Assembly (NCBI GenBank): GCA_017440375.1
Contig: JAFSHK010000013.1
Coordinates: 1-35,471 of the forward strand
Length of the DNA: 35,471 bases
From: Lachnospiraceae bacterium
GTDB lineage: Bacteria > Bacillota > Clostridia > Lachnospirales > Lachnospiraceae
Direction: 5' to 3'
Positions within the stretch are counted from its first letter, which is position 1. Each line of letters starts with the position of its first letter. The translations under genes were made by a program, and so were the position numbers. The notes below the pieces were generated by a model that saw only the letters and a list, made by a program, of their open reading frames with translations, was not told the DNA's origin and ran no database searches. Below, in pieces: positions 16,580-25,217 of this stretch.

Positions 16580-16873
16580 TTAAAGAAATGTAAATTCAAT
16601 CGGTAAATACATTAACAAGACAACAAGAGCAATTTGCATAAGCAAAATGGCAGGCATTCCGTATAAGAAATACCAATGTCTTGTTTTATGATGAAAAATG
16701 TGCATACCGATTGTAGTACCCAGACTGCCACCAATGATGGCAATGACAAACAGGGTGGATTCAGGAATCCGCCAAGCCCTTTTCTTGGCTTTCAGCTTGT
16801 CAATGCCCATAATGGCAAATCCTATCAGATTTATAATCGCTAAATAAATAACAAGGTAGGAGATAACACTCAT
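16580..16873 (-). CDS. DUF1294 membrane protein
   Basis: The 97-residue protein has the DUF1294 signature: GIDKLKAKKRAWRIPESTLFVIAIIGGSLGTTIGMHIFHHKTRHWYF, with three hydrophobic segments around it. The function of this family is unknown. It lies between argG and the LytTR regulator, all leftward with short gaps, so read-through from argG is possible. Confidence 0.9.
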   Translation of the reverse strand: MSVISYLVIYLAIINLIGFAIMGIDKLKAKKRAWRIPESTLFVIAIIGGSLGTTIGMHIFHHKTRHWYFLYGMPAILLMQIALVVLLMYLPIEFTFL

Positions 16874-16893
16874 AATATCCCTCTTACTATTTT

Positions 16894-18111
16894 CTATTTA
16901 CCTTCTACTTCCTGCATTTTCATTGCACGAACCTTGCTTGCAAGACCGAAAAGATTGATAAATCCTTCTGCATCATGGTGGTCATATAATTCACCTGTTG
17001 TAAAGGAAGCAATGCTTTCGTTGTACAGAGAGTATGGAGAAGTAGTTCCGGCTTTGATAATGTTTCCTTTATAGAGTTTGAATTTTACTTCACCTGTAAC
17101 GTATTGCTGTGTAGATTCGATGAATGCCTGTACTGCTTCACGAAGCGGTGTAAACCATTTTCCTTCGTATACGATCTGGGAGAATTTGTTGCCCATATCT
17201 TCTTTTAATGCATAAGTATCGCGGTCGAGAATCAATTCTTCTAACTGCTGATGTGCTTCGTACAAGATTGTTCCGCCAGGTGTTTCATATACACCACGGG
17301 ATTTCATGCCAACAACACGATTTTCTACGATATCAACGATACCGATACCATGTTTTCCACCCAACTCATTTAAAGTAGTGATGATTTCAGATACTTTCAT
17401 TTTCTTGCCGTTTACGGAAGTAGGTACACCTTTTTCAAAAGTCATAGTAACATATTCCCCTTCATCAGGAGCTTTCTCGGGTGTTGTACCAAGAACTAAT
17501 AAGTGCTCATAATTTGGCTCATTAGCAGGATCTTCCAATTCAAGACCTTCATGGCTGATGTGCCATAAGTTACGGTCACGGCTGTAGCTGTTGTCAGCGG
17601 AAAATGGTAAGTTGATACCATGTTTGCGACAGTATTCGATTTCTTCTTCACGGGAGTTCATATCCCATTTCTCATTTCTCCATGCTGCAATGATTTTTAA
17701 ATCAGGAGCAAGAGCTTTGATACCAAGTTCAAAACGAATCTGGTCATTTCCTTTACCGGTTGCACCGTGGCAGATAGCAGTTGCACCTTCTTTACGAGCG
17801 ATTTCAACTAATTTCTTAGCGATAACCGGTCTAGCCATGGAAGTACCGAGTAAATATTTGTTCTCATAAACTGCATGAGCCTGTACACAAGGAACGATGA
17901 AATCATCACAGAATTCATCTGTTAAATCTTCAATATATAATTTAGAAGCGCCGCTGGATAATGCTCTTTCTTCCAGACCGTCCAATTCGTCGGCCTGACC
18001 GCAGTTACCACAAACGCAGATAACCTCGTAATCAAAATTTTCTTTTAACCAGGGAATGATAACAGTAGTATCAAGACCACCGGAGTAAGCAAGAATAACT
18101 TTTTCTTTCAT
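16894..18111 (-). CDS. argG: Argininosuccinate synthase
   Basis: The 405-residue enzyme joins citrulline and aspartate with ATP to make argininosuccinate, the penultimate step of arginine synthesis. The ATP-pyrophosphatase motif [11 protein letters not shown] is at the N-terminus, [13 protein letters not shown] follows near residue 120, and the length is standard. A GGAGG ribosome site precedes the ATG. No argH follows in the window. The promoter region carries several ARG-box-like sites, so repression by ArgR with arginine is expected. Confidence 0.97.
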   Translation of the reverse strand: MKEKVILAYSGGLDTTVIIPWLKENFDYEVICVCGNCGQADELDGLEERALSSGASKLYIEDLTDEFCDDFIVPCVQAHAVYENKYLLGTSMARPVIAKKLVEIARKEGATAICHGATGKGNDQIRFELGIKALAPDLKIIAAWRNEKWDMNSREEEIEYCRKHGINLPFSADNSYSRDRNLWHISHEGLELEDPANEPNYEHLLVLGTTPEKAPDEGEYVTMTFEKGVPTSVNGKKMKVSEIITTLNELGGKHGIGIVDIVENRVVGMKSRGVYETPGGTILYEAHQQLEELILDRDTYALKEDMGNKFSQIVYEGKWFTPLREAVQAFIESTQQYVTGEVKFKLYKGNIIKAGTTSPYSLYNESIASFTTGELYDHHDAEGFINLFGLASKVRAMKMQEVEGK

Positions 18112-18199
18112 GATAAGTCCTCCATTATAATATGTATGTTTTTTTCTAATATGCGTTTTTTTCTATATAATAATTTTTCTATAAAAACGCTCTGAAATC

Positions 18200-18228
18200 A
18201 ATATACAACAATCAAATGAATAATGCAA
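18200..18228 (-). promoter_or_regulatory. argG promoter
   Basis: On the minus strand TTGCAT (18223-18228) and TATATT (18200-18205) are spaced by 17 nt. The -35 box overlaps ARG box A (18217-18227), so a bound ArgR would block polymerase. The leader to argG is about 80 nt. Confidence 0.6.
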
Positions 18229-18326
18229 GTGTAATTTTATGCATAAAACAATGAATAATTCACGAAAATAATGAATATTATCAAAAAAATATTGCATATT
18301 ATGCAAAGAAGGTGTATTATTATGCA
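18217..18326. promoter_or_regulatory. Cluster of five ARG-box-like ArgR sites
   Basis: Five sites fit a TGNAT..AT(T/G)CA pattern: 18217-18227, 18252-18262 (perfect TGAAT-A-ATTCA), 18272-18283, 18292-18306 (TTGCATA-T-TATGCAA) and 18313-18326. Centres of the last four are about 21 bp apart, two helix turns, as in paired ARG boxes bound by hexameric ArgR. The first covers the argG -35 box. Confidence 0.6.
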
Positions 18327-18330
18327 AACG

Positions 18331-18439
18331 AAAGAGGTTTTGTGAAGTCTAAAATAAAACTGTCAAAGAACTGTCAAAGAATGACATAAATTTTCTATAC
18401 TATATGAAAATAGTGTGTTAAAATAGAAAGAGTTGGTTT
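18331..18439. other. Spacer between the ARG boxes and the inverted-repeat element
   Basis: No gene is seen in this part of the 567-bp argG-ispG gap. It holds a short direct repeat (CTGTCAAAGA twice, 18360-18380) and AT-rich stretches such as TATACT at 18396-18401 that could be part of a weak ispG promoter, without a clear -35 partner. Confidence 0.4.
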
Positions 18440-18650
18440 TAGGTAATTGCGAAACTCCTATTTACTTTGTAGAAATTGTACATAATTAACAAACCATCGC
18501 AGGCACGCTCTCGCTGCGGTTTTGTCCGTAGCGGTACATAAGATGCTAAGATACAGCATCTAAGTACCGACGGACACACAGCACCTGCTTATGGTAATTG
18601 TTAATCATGCACAATATACTCAGAGTAATTTGTAGTTTCGCAATTACCTA
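18440..18650. repeat. 211-bp imperfect inverted-repeat element (MITE-like)
   Basis: The ends are a perfect 17-bp inverted repeat, TAGGTAATTGCGAAACT (18440-18456) and its complement (18634-18650). The symmetry continues inwards imperfectly over most of the element, and a small hairpin (GATGCT/AGCATC, 18542-18560) sits at the centre. There is no ORF. TA flanks GGTAATTGC at both ends, consistent with a TA target duplication as made by IS630/Tc1-type transposases. It lies just upstream of ispG and could also form a long RNA hairpin in that leader. Confidence 0.6.
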
Positions 18651-18678
18651 GGATAACTAAAAAGAAAAGAGGATTCAT

Positions 18679-19734
18679 ATGTATCGAAATCAAACTAAGG
18701 TTGTAAAAATTGGAGATAAAGTAATCGGTGGGGGAAATCCCGTTCTAATGCAGTCTATGACGAATACCAGAACAGAAGATGTAGAGGCCACGGTAGCGCA
18801 GATTCTGCGTCTGGAGAAGGCCGGATGCGAGATTATCCGTTGTACGGTACCGACTTTGGAGGCGGCAGAAGCAATTAGAGAAATTAAGCAGCAGATTCAT
18901 ATTCCGCTTGTAGCAGATATTCATTTTGACTATAAAATGGCGATTGCTGCGATGGAAAACGGAGCAGACAAAATTCGTATCAATCCGGGTAATATCGGGG
19001 ATAGAGAGAAAGTGGCAGCAGTTGTTGAGGTTGCGAAAGAGAGAAATATTCCCATTCGTGTCGGGGTAAACAGTGGTTCACTGGAAAAAGAGCTAGTGGA
19101 AAAATATCACGGTGTAACAGCAGAAGGTATCGTAGAAAGTGCGCTTGATAAAGTAAGAATTATCGAAGAACTTGGCTATGACAATCTGGTAATCAGTATC
19201 AAATCTTCTGATGTTATGATGTGCGTCAAGGCTCATGAGATTTTGGCGCAGAAGACAAATTATCCGTTGCATGTTGGTATTACGGAATCCGGTACAGTGC
19301 AAAGTGGTAATATTAAGTCCGCAATTGGATTAGGAATCATTCTGAATCAGGGAATCGGTGATACAATTCGAGTTTCTCTGACAGGAGATCCGGTAGAAGA
19401 AATCAAATCGGCAAAGTTGATTCTCAGAACATTGGGACTGCGTAAGGGTGGAATTGAGGTAGTTTCCTGTCCGACCTGTGGAAGAACCAGAATTGATTTA
19501 ATCGGTCTGGCAAATCAGGTAGAAGCTATGGTTGCGGATATTCCATTAGATATAAAAGTAGCCGTTATGGGATGTGCGGTAAACGGACCGGGAGAAGCCA
19601 AAGAAGCCGATATCGGAATTGCAGGCGGTGTTGGAGAAGGTCTATTGATTAAAAAAGGCGAAATTGTAAAAAAAGTTCCAGAAGAGGAACTCCTCAATAC
19701 TTTGCGTGAAGAATTGCTTCATTGGGAAGGCTGA
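18679..19734 (+). CDS. ispG: 4-hydroxy-3-methylbut-2-enyl diphosphate synthase
   Basis: The 351-residue IspG (GcpE) enzyme carries out the penultimate step of the MEP isoprenoid pathway, converting MEcPP to HMBPP with a [4Fe-4S] cluster. Conserved blocks are [16 protein letters not shown] at the N-terminus, [16 protein letters not shown], and cluster-binding cysteines in [12 protein letters not shown] and [12 protein letters not shown]. The ribosome site AAAGAGG is close upstream. polC follows after 45 bp on the same strand and is probably co-transcribed. The inverted-repeat element lies immediately upstream. Confidence 0.97.
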   Translation: MYRNQTKVVKIGDKVIGGGNPVLMQSMTNTRTEDVEATVAQILRLEKAGCEIIRCTVPTLEAAEAIREIKQQIHIPLVADIHFDYKMAIAAMENGADKIRINPGNIGDREKVAAVVEVAKERNIPIRVGVNSGSLEKELVEKYHGVTAEGIVESALDKVRIIEELGYDNLVISIKSSDVMMCVKAHEILAQKTNYPLHVGITESGTVQSGNIKSAIGLGIILNQGIGDTIRVSLTGDPVEEIKSAKLILRTLGLRKGGIEVVSCPTCGRTRIDLIGLANQVEAMVADIPLDIKVAVMGCAVNGPGEAKEADIGIAGGVGEGLLIKKGEIVKKVPEEELLNTLREELLHWEG

Positions 19735-19779
19735 TGCGCAGAGGTTTTAATGAATTTTAACTAAGAAAGGCAAGATAAG

Positions 19780-22700
19780 ATGTCAAAGAAATTTTTCGAT
19801 GTATTTCCGACTTTAAAACTGGATACAGGAATTGGTGATTTGTTTGAACAAGTTATGGTAGAGAAGGTTTCTGCGACGAAGCGAAAGGACTTTCTTAGAA
19901 TCTATATATCTTCCGAACGTCTGATTCAGAAAGAAGATGTGTTTCGGGTGGAACGTGAGATTAAGAAACAGTTTTTTCCAAATGCATCAATGACAATCCG
20001 TATTTATGAAAGATATCATCTTTCTTCCCAGTACAATCCGGAGAAATTTATGAATATTTACCGTGATAGTATTTTGTTGGAACTACGAGAATACTCACCG
20101 ATAGAATATAATCTTTTCAAAAATGCAGATATTATGTATCCGTCTGAAAGAAAAGTTATGTTAACCGTAGAGGATAGCGTTCTCGGCAAAGGAAAGGCAG
20201 AAGAACTGGTTCGCATTTTGGATAAGATTCTGAACGAACGTTGTAGTTTTGCGGTAGAAGTAGGTATTGGCTATAAAGAGCGTCAAACCGGAAAATACAA
20301 AGAAGAAGATGACCAGAAGCTGGCAATGCAGGTAGCAGAAATTTCTGCGAGAGCAGGCTATGGAAAAGGTGCGGAAGAGGCAAACGGAGCGGGGACAGAA
20401 GCAGATCCGGAAAGCAGTGCGCAGGGAGCGGGAAGTGGTACAACTGGCAAAACAGACAGTGGTGCTGCAAATGGAGCGAAAGCGGTGGCTGATACAGCGC
20501 CGAAAGCAGATGCAAGGCGTGCTGTGAAACGTTCTGACAATCCGGATGTTTTATATGGAAGAGATTTCGAAGAAGAAGCGATGCATATGGAAGAAATCGT
20601 TGGAGAAATCGGAGAAGTTGTCATTCGTGGTAAGATTTTGAACTTTGATAAACGAGAAATTCGTAATGAACGAACCATATTAATTTATGATATTACAGAT
20701 TTTACGGACACAATGACAATCAAAATGTTTGCTCACAATGATCAAGTGGCAGAGATTACCTCCGGTATGAAACCGGGAGTTTTTGTGAAAATCAAAGGTA
20801 TGACGATGGTGGATAAGTTCGACAGTGAGTTAACGATTGGTTCTATTTTTGGTGTTAAGAAAATTCCGGATTTTACCACTTCACGTTCTGATAATAGTGT
20901 TCGTAAGAGAGTGGAGCTTCATTGTCATACCAAAATGAGTGATATGGATGGTGTTTCCGAAGCAAAAGCTATTGTAAAAAGAGCTTACAAATGGGGACAT
21001 CCGGCGGTAGCTATTACCGATCACGGAGTGGTGCAGTCATTTCCGGATGCAAACCATGTCTGGGAAGATTTGTGGAAAGAAGAGAAGAATAGACGCAAAG
21101 AAGCCGGAGAAGCAGAACCGGATAAACAGGATTTTTTTAAAGTTATCTATGGTGTAGAGGCATATTTGGTCGATGACTTGAAGGAGATAGTAACAAACGA
21201 TAAAGGACAGAATTTACAAGAAACATTTGTTGTATTTGATATTGAAACAACAGGTTTTTCACCGGTTAATAACCGAATTATTGAGATTGGTGCGGTGAAA
21301 GTAAAAGAAGGTAAGATTATAGACCGATTTTCTACGTTTGTAAATCCGGATGTACCGATACCTTTCGAAATTGAAAAATTAACAGGCATTAATGATGAGA
21401 TGGTGATGGGGGCACCGCAAATTGATGTGATTATGCCTCAGTTTATGGAGTTTTGCCAAGGGGCAGTTTTAGTGGCACATAATGCGAACTTTGATATGAG
21501 TTTTATTATGGAAAACTGCGACCGGTTAGAAATTGAACATGATTTTACGTATATAGATACTGTGGGCATTGCCAGAGTCTTGTTGCCGGGGCAGGCAAAG
21601 CATACTCTGGATGCAGTAGCCAAAACATTAGGTATTTCTTTGGAAAACCATCATCGTGCAGTAGACGATGCCGAAGCAACGGCAGAGATTTTTGTGAAAT
21701 TCATTCCTATGTTGGAAAAAGACGGTGCGGATACGTTGGCCAAAGTAAATTCGATGGGTAAATCAAGCCCTGAGATTATCCGAAGACTGCCTACTTATCA
21801 TGCAATTATTTTAGCAAAAAACAATGTGGGACGTATGAACTTATATCGTTTGGTTTCTCAGTCACATTTAACTTATTTTGCCAGAAGACCAAGAATTCCG
21901 AAAAGCCTGCTTTTGCAGTACAGGGAAGGATTGATTCTGGGAAGTGCTTGTGAAGCGGGGGAATTATATCGTGCTCTATTAGAAGGAAAATCAAATGCAG
22001 AAATTGCCCGACTGGTAAATTTCTATGATTATCTGGAAATTCAGCCATGCGGAAACAACCGATTTATGATTGAATCTGAGAAAGTACCGAATATTAATTC
22101 TATGGAAGATATCATGGATATGAACCGGAAGATTGTGAAGCTTGGAGAAGAGTTTCATAAGCCGGTAGTTGCAACCTGTGATGTTCATTTCCTTGATCCG
22201 GAAGATGAAATTTATCGTCGCATTATTATGGCAGGACAAGGTTTTGCTGATGCGGACAATCAGGCACCGCTTTATTTTCGAACAACGGAAGAAATGCTGG
22301 AAGAGTTTGCATATCTAGGCAGTGACAAAGCGCAGGAGGTTGTTATTACCAACACCAACCTGATTGCAGATATGGTGGAATCCATGTCTCCGGTTCGACC
22401 GGATAAGTGTCCTCCTGTTATCGAGAACAGTGACCAACAGCTTACCGATATCTGTTATAATCAGGCGCATGCATTGTACGGAGAAATATTGCCGGATGTG
22501 GTTGAAGCTCGTTTGCAGAAAGAATTAAATTCCATCATATCTAATGGATTTGCCGTTATGTACATTATTGCGCAGAAACTTGTGTGGAAGTCCGTAGAGG
22601 ACGGGTATCTGGTGGGTTCCAGAGGTTCTGTGGGTTCCTCTTTCGTCGCCAATATGGCGGGAATTACAGAGGTTAACTCACTCAGTCCACATTATCTGTG

Positions 22701-24306
22701 CCCCAATTGCCATTATTATGATTTTGATTCCGAGGAAGTAAAATCGTATGGTGGTGGTGCCGGATGCGATATGCCGGATAAAGATTGTCCGGTTTGTGGA
22801 ACACCTTTGCGCAAAGAAGGATTTGATATTCCGTTCGAAACCTTCTTGGGATTTAAAGGTGACAAGGAGCCGGATATTGACTTGAATTTCTCTGGTGAAT
22901 ATCAGAGTAAGGCACATAAATATACAGAAGTTATTTTTGGTTATGGACAAACCTTCCGTGCAGGTACGATTGGTACGCTTGCAGATAAAACGGCATTTGG
23001 TTATGTGAAGAACTATTATGAAGAACGTGGAAAACATAAGAGAACCTGTGAAATCAACCGAATTGTTACAGGTTGTACCGGTGTAAGAAGAAGTACAGGA
23101 CAGCATCCTGGTGGTATTGTTGTGTTGCCGGTAGGAGAGGATATTAACTCTTTCACTCCGGTACAGCATCCGGCGAACGATATGACAACAGAAACGATTA
23201 CTACTCACTTTGATTATCATTCGATTGATCATAACTTGTTGAAACTGGATATTCTTGGTCACGATGATCCTACCATGATTCGTATGTTGCAGGATATGAC
23301 AGGGATTGATCCGGTTACGATTCCGCTCGATGATCAACAGGTAATGTCACTATTCCGTTCTACCGAAGCACTTGGTATTACTCCTGACCAGATTGGTGGT
23401 TGTAAAGTAGGATGTCTTGGTATTCCGGAATTTGGTACGGATTTCGTTATTCAGATGGTGATTGATGCGAAGCCGAAATGCTTTACCGATTTGGTTCGTA
23501 TTTCAGGTCTGTCGCATGGAACCGATGTATGGTTAGGCAATGCCCAAACCTTGATTGAAGAAGGTAAAGCAACGATTTCTACGGCAATCTGTTGTCGAGA
23601 TGATATCATGATTTATCTGATTCAGACTGGTGTAGAGCCGAGTCTTTCTTTTACCATCATGGAAAGTGTACGAAAAGGAAAAGGCTTGAAGCCGGAGTGG
23701 GAGCAGGCAATGACAGAGGCCGGAGTGCCGGATTGGTATATCTGGTCTTGTAAAAAGATTAAATATATGTTCCCGAAAGCGCATGCGGCAGCATATGTTA
23801 TGATGGCATGGAGAATTGCTTACTGTAAAGTGAACTACCCTCTTGCTTATTATGCTGCTTATTTCAGTATCAGAGCCTCTGCTTTTTCCTATGAGCTGAT
23901 GTGTCAAGGTCAAAGACATCTGGAAAATGTCATGGCAGATTATAAACGCAGAAGTGATACACTTTCCAAAAAAGAGCAGGATTCTTACAAAGATATGAAG
24001 ATTGTGCAGGAAATGTATGCAAGAGGTTTTGAGTTTGTACCGATTGATATTTTCTCAGCACAGTCCAGATTATTTCAAGTGGTTGATGGTAAGTTAATGC
24101 CTTCGCTAAACAGTATTGATGGGCTTGGTGAAAAAGCGGCAGATGCAATTGTCGAAGCAGCGAAAGACGGTCCATTTTTATCCAAAGACGATTTCCGACA
24201 ACGAACCAAAGCGTCGAAAACGATTGTAGAGTTGATGGATACACTGGGATTGCTTGGCAACTTACCGGAGTCTAATCAGATTAGTTTGTTTGATTTTGCG
24301 ATGTAG
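19780..24306 (+). CDS. polC: DNA polymerase III PolC-type alpha subunit
   Basis: This is the 1508-residue replicative polymerase of low-GC Firmicutes. The order is: N-terminal domain (1-180), Ala/Gly/Thr-rich linker (about 190-255), OB fold (about 270-345), PHP domain from about 379 (ELHCHTKMSDMDG) interrupted by a DEDD 3'-5' exonuclease (from about 482, VFDIETTGFSPVNNRIIEIGAVK; AHNANFDMSF; NHHRAVDDAEATAE), a zinc-binding segment (about 970-1005, CPNCH..CPVCG) and the palm (from about 1030, EPDIDLNFSGEYQ). The C-terminus has GLGEKAADAIVEAAKDG and ends ISLFDFAM. The linker makes it somewhat longer than typical PolC. No clear terminator follows it. Confidence 0.97.
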   Translation: MSKKFFDVFPTLKLDTGIGDLFEQVMVEKVSATKRKDFLRIYISSERLIQKEDVFRVEREIKKQFFPNASMTIRIYERYHLSSQYNPEKFMNIYRDSILLELREYSPIEYNLFKNADIMYPSERKVMLTVEDSVLGKGKAEELVRILDKILNERCSFAVEVGIGYKERQTGKYKEEDDQKLAMQVAEISARAGYGKGAEEANGAGTEADPESSAQGAGSGTTGKTDSGAANGAKAVADTAPKADARRAVKRSDNPDVLYGRDFEEEAMHMEEIVGEIGEVVIRGKILNFDKREIRNERTILIYDITDFTDTMTIKMFAHNDQVAEITSGMKPGVFVKIKGMTMVDKFDSELTIGSIFGVKKIPDFTTSRSDNSVRKRVELHCHTKMSDMDGVSEAKAIVKRAYKWGHPAVAITDHGVVQSFPDANHVWEDLWKEEKNRRKEAGEAEPDKQDFFKVIYGVEAYLVDDLKEIVTNDKGQNLQETFVVFDIETTGFSPVNNRIIEIGAVKVKEGKIIDRFSTFVNPDVPIPFEIEKLTGINDEMVMGAPQIDVIMPQFMEFCQGAVLVAHNANFDMSFIMENCDRLEIEHDFTYIDTVGIARVLLPGQAKHTLDAVAKTLGISLENHHRAVDDAEATAEIFVKFIPMLEKDGADTLAKVNSMGKSSPEIIRRLPTYHAIILAKNNVGRMNLYRLVSQSHLTYFARRPRIPKSLLLQYREGLILGSACEAGELYRALLEGKSNAEIARLVNFYDYLEIQPCGNNRFMIESEKVPNINSMEDIMDMNRKIVKLGEEFHKPVVATCDVHFLDPEDEIYRRIIMAGQGFADADNQAPLYFRTTEEMLEEFAYLGSDKAQEVVITNTNLIADMVESMSPVRPDKCPPVIENSDQQLTDICYNQAHALYGEILPDVVEARLQKELNSIISNGFAVMYIIAQKLVWKSVEDGYLVGSRGSVGSSFVANMAGITEVNSLSPHYLCPNCHYYDFDSEEVKSYGGGAGCDMPDKDCPVCGTPLRKEGFDIPFETFLGFKGDKEPDIDLNFSGEYQSKAHKYTEVIFGYGQTFRAGTIGTLADKTAFGYVKNYYEERGKHKRTCEINRIVTGCTGVRRSTGQHPGGIVVLPVGEDINSFTPVQHPANDMTTETITTHFDYHSIDHNLLKLDILGHDDPTMIRMLQDMTGIDPVTIPLDDQQVMSLFRSTEALGITPDQIGGCKVGCLGIPEFGTDFVIQMVIDAKPKCFTDLVRISGLSHGTDVWLGNAQTLIEEGKATISTAICCRDDIMIYLIQTGVEPSLSFTIMESVRKGKGLKPEWEQAMTEAGVPDWYIWSCKKIKYMFPKAHAAAYVMMAWRIAYCKVNYPLAYYAAYFSIRASAFSYELMCQGQRHLENVMADYKRRSDTLSKKEQDSYKDMKIVQEMYARGFEFVPIDIFSAQSRLFQVVDGKLMPSLNSIDGLGEKAADAIVEAAKDGPFLSKDDFRQRTKASKTIVELMDTLGLLGNLPESNQISLFDFAM

Positions 24307-24400
24307 GAGACATGCAGAAGGATTTCAAAAAACTAAAAAACGAGAAAAGACATAACCTCAAAATAAGAAAAATAATAGGTAAAATAATAAATATAAAGTG
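24307..24400. other. AT-rich spacer after polC
   Basis: The stretch is A-rich with no gene, no convincing hairpin and no repeat. The type III toxin-antitoxin promoter begins at 24401. Confidence 0.5.
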
Positions 24401-24429
24401 TTGTAGAAACTAGTATTTTCGTATATAAT
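24401..24429 (+). promoter_or_regulatory. Promoter of the type III antitoxin RNA
   Basis: TTGTAG (24401-24406) and a consensus TATAAT (24424-24429) are spaced by 17 nt. The start of transcription would be near 24436, about 25 nt before the first RNA repeat. This is where a type III toxin-antitoxin operon needs its promoter. Confidence 0.75.
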
Positions 24430-24460
24430 ACAAGTGAAAGCAGAATAGTTTTCCTTCATC

Positions 24461-24572
24461 AATGATGAGTCCTGTGACGGTTCTGACAGGACGGTAAAAT
24501 AAAAAGTGACCGAATGATGAGTCCTGTGACGGTTCCGACAGGACGGTAAAATAAAAAGTGACCGAATGATGA
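24461..24572 (+). ncRNA. Type III antitoxin RNA: two 52-nt tandem repeats plus a partial third
   Basis: Units at 24461-24512 and 24513-24564 differ at a single base (T at 24484, C at 24536), and AATGATGA at 24565-24572 begins a third. Each has a 7-bp stem GTCCTGT/ACAGGAC (24469-24475 with 24486-24492; 24521-24527 with 24538-24544). A loop CGGT can pair with ACCG at the unit end, which would make an H-type pseudoknot, the fold known for type III antitoxins. An A-rich linker (AAAATAAAAA) gives a plausible toxin cleavage site. The repeats lie between a strong promoter and a terminator, upstream of the toxin gene. Confidence 0.8.
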
Positions 24573-24579
24573 AGTATTT

Positions 24580-24607
24580 AACGAGAGGTTTCGACCTCTC
24601 GTTTTTG
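24580..24607 (+). terminator. Terminator between antitoxin RNA and toxin gene
   Basis: ACGAGAGG (24581-24588) pairs with CCTCTCGT (24595-24602) around TTTCGA, followed by T-rich sequence. In type III systems such a leaky terminator makes the antitoxin RNA more abundant than the toxin message. Confidence 0.85.
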
Positions 24608-24662
24608 TTATATTGGAGAGTTTGCAAGTGACCTCTTTTTGATTGGAATAAAGGAAGTGAGT

Positions 24663-25145
24663 ATGAGATTACCGGAAAATGATTTTCAAATATTAAGATT
24701 AACAGATGCTTTTTATAGGGAATATCCAAATCCACCGTATGTAGAAATATTAAAGAAAATGAAAAGGGCATATAATTGTATTCTTTTTCAAACTAATTAT
24801 GATTACTATATTTGTGTTCCGTACAGAACAGAGATATCGCATACATATTCGTATTGTTTTAAAAATTCGGCTCGTTCAAGGGAACATAAGTCAGGCGTGG
24901 ATTATACAAAGAGTGTGATTATAAACAATGGTGATTACATTGATAATAAGGACGCGTTGATAGATCAGGATGAGTACAAAGAAACAATGATTAATTTGAA
25001 ACGAATAAATCGCGAAGCGTTACTGTTTGTAGAAGATTATGTATTGCACATGAAAGGCGTAAAATTTTTGCATGCTAAAGAGTTTGCAAGAAGATATCAA
25101 TACTCTCCGTTAAAGTATTTTCATAAGGAGCTAGGTATAGCATAA
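24663..25145 (+). CDS. Type III toxin-antitoxin endoribonuclease toxin (CptN/TenpN, ToxN/AbiQ superfamily)
   Basis: The 160-residue protein resembles TenpN/CptN toxins. Key blocks are AYNCILFQTNYDYYICVPYRT, then YCFKNSARS, then SGVDYTKSVIIN, and a C-terminal helical part (TMINLKRINREALLFVEDYV). These toxins are sequence-specific RNases that cut their own antitoxin RNA repeats and, when freed, cellular mRNA; known roles are abortive infection against phage and plasmid maintenance. The start at 24663 has AAGGA seven nt upstream; the frame is open from a TTG at 24639 that lacks a ribosome site. Promoter, RNA repeats and terminator lie just upstream in the expected order. The C-terminus may be altered (see 25122-25185). 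Confidence 0.85.
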   Translation: MRLPENDFQILRLTDAFYREYPNPPYVEILKKMKRAYNCILFQTNYDYYICVPYRTEISHTYSYCFKNSARSREHKSGVDYTKSVIINNGDYIDNKDALIDQDEYKETMINLKRINREALLFVEDYVLHMKGVKFLHAKEFARRYQYSPLKYFHKELGIA

Positions 25146-25185
25146 GGAGTATCAGGACAAGTTGTTTAAAGAGCTGGGATTATAA
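25122..25185 (+). pseudogene. Shifted relic of the toxin's C-terminal codons
   Basis: The 9-bp word CATAAGGAG occurs at 25122-25130, inside the toxin's last codons (HKELGIA), and again at 25141-25149 just after the stop. From the second copy a shifted frame reads HKEYQDKLFKELGL and then stops at 25183-25185. This looks like the former C-terminus, displaced by a 19-bp insertion or duplication that ends the present gene early. Confidence 0.4.
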
Positions 25186-25217
25186 TATTTTTATTTCAAG
25201 GAGGAGCGAAGAGCACA

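Noticed and set aside
22678-23337. 219-codon minus-strand frame inside polC
   Set aside because: It is antisense to the conserved palm region of PolC, has no ribosome site or recognisable family, and is explained by the codon use of the real gene.
24461-24564. Hammerhead ribozyme
   Set aside because: TGATGAGTCC..GGAC resembles the hammerhead core and stem II, but the essential first C of CTGATGA is A and the GAAA after stem II is GGTA, so no catalytic core is formed. A type III antitoxin explains the repeats better.
24461-24572. CRISPR array
   Set aside because: Two near-identical 52-nt units are directly joined with no unique spacers, and there are no cas genes.
24639-24662. Longer toxin N-terminus from a TTG at 24639
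   Set aside because: No ribosome site precedes the TTG, while the ATG at 24663 has AAGGA at ideal spacing.
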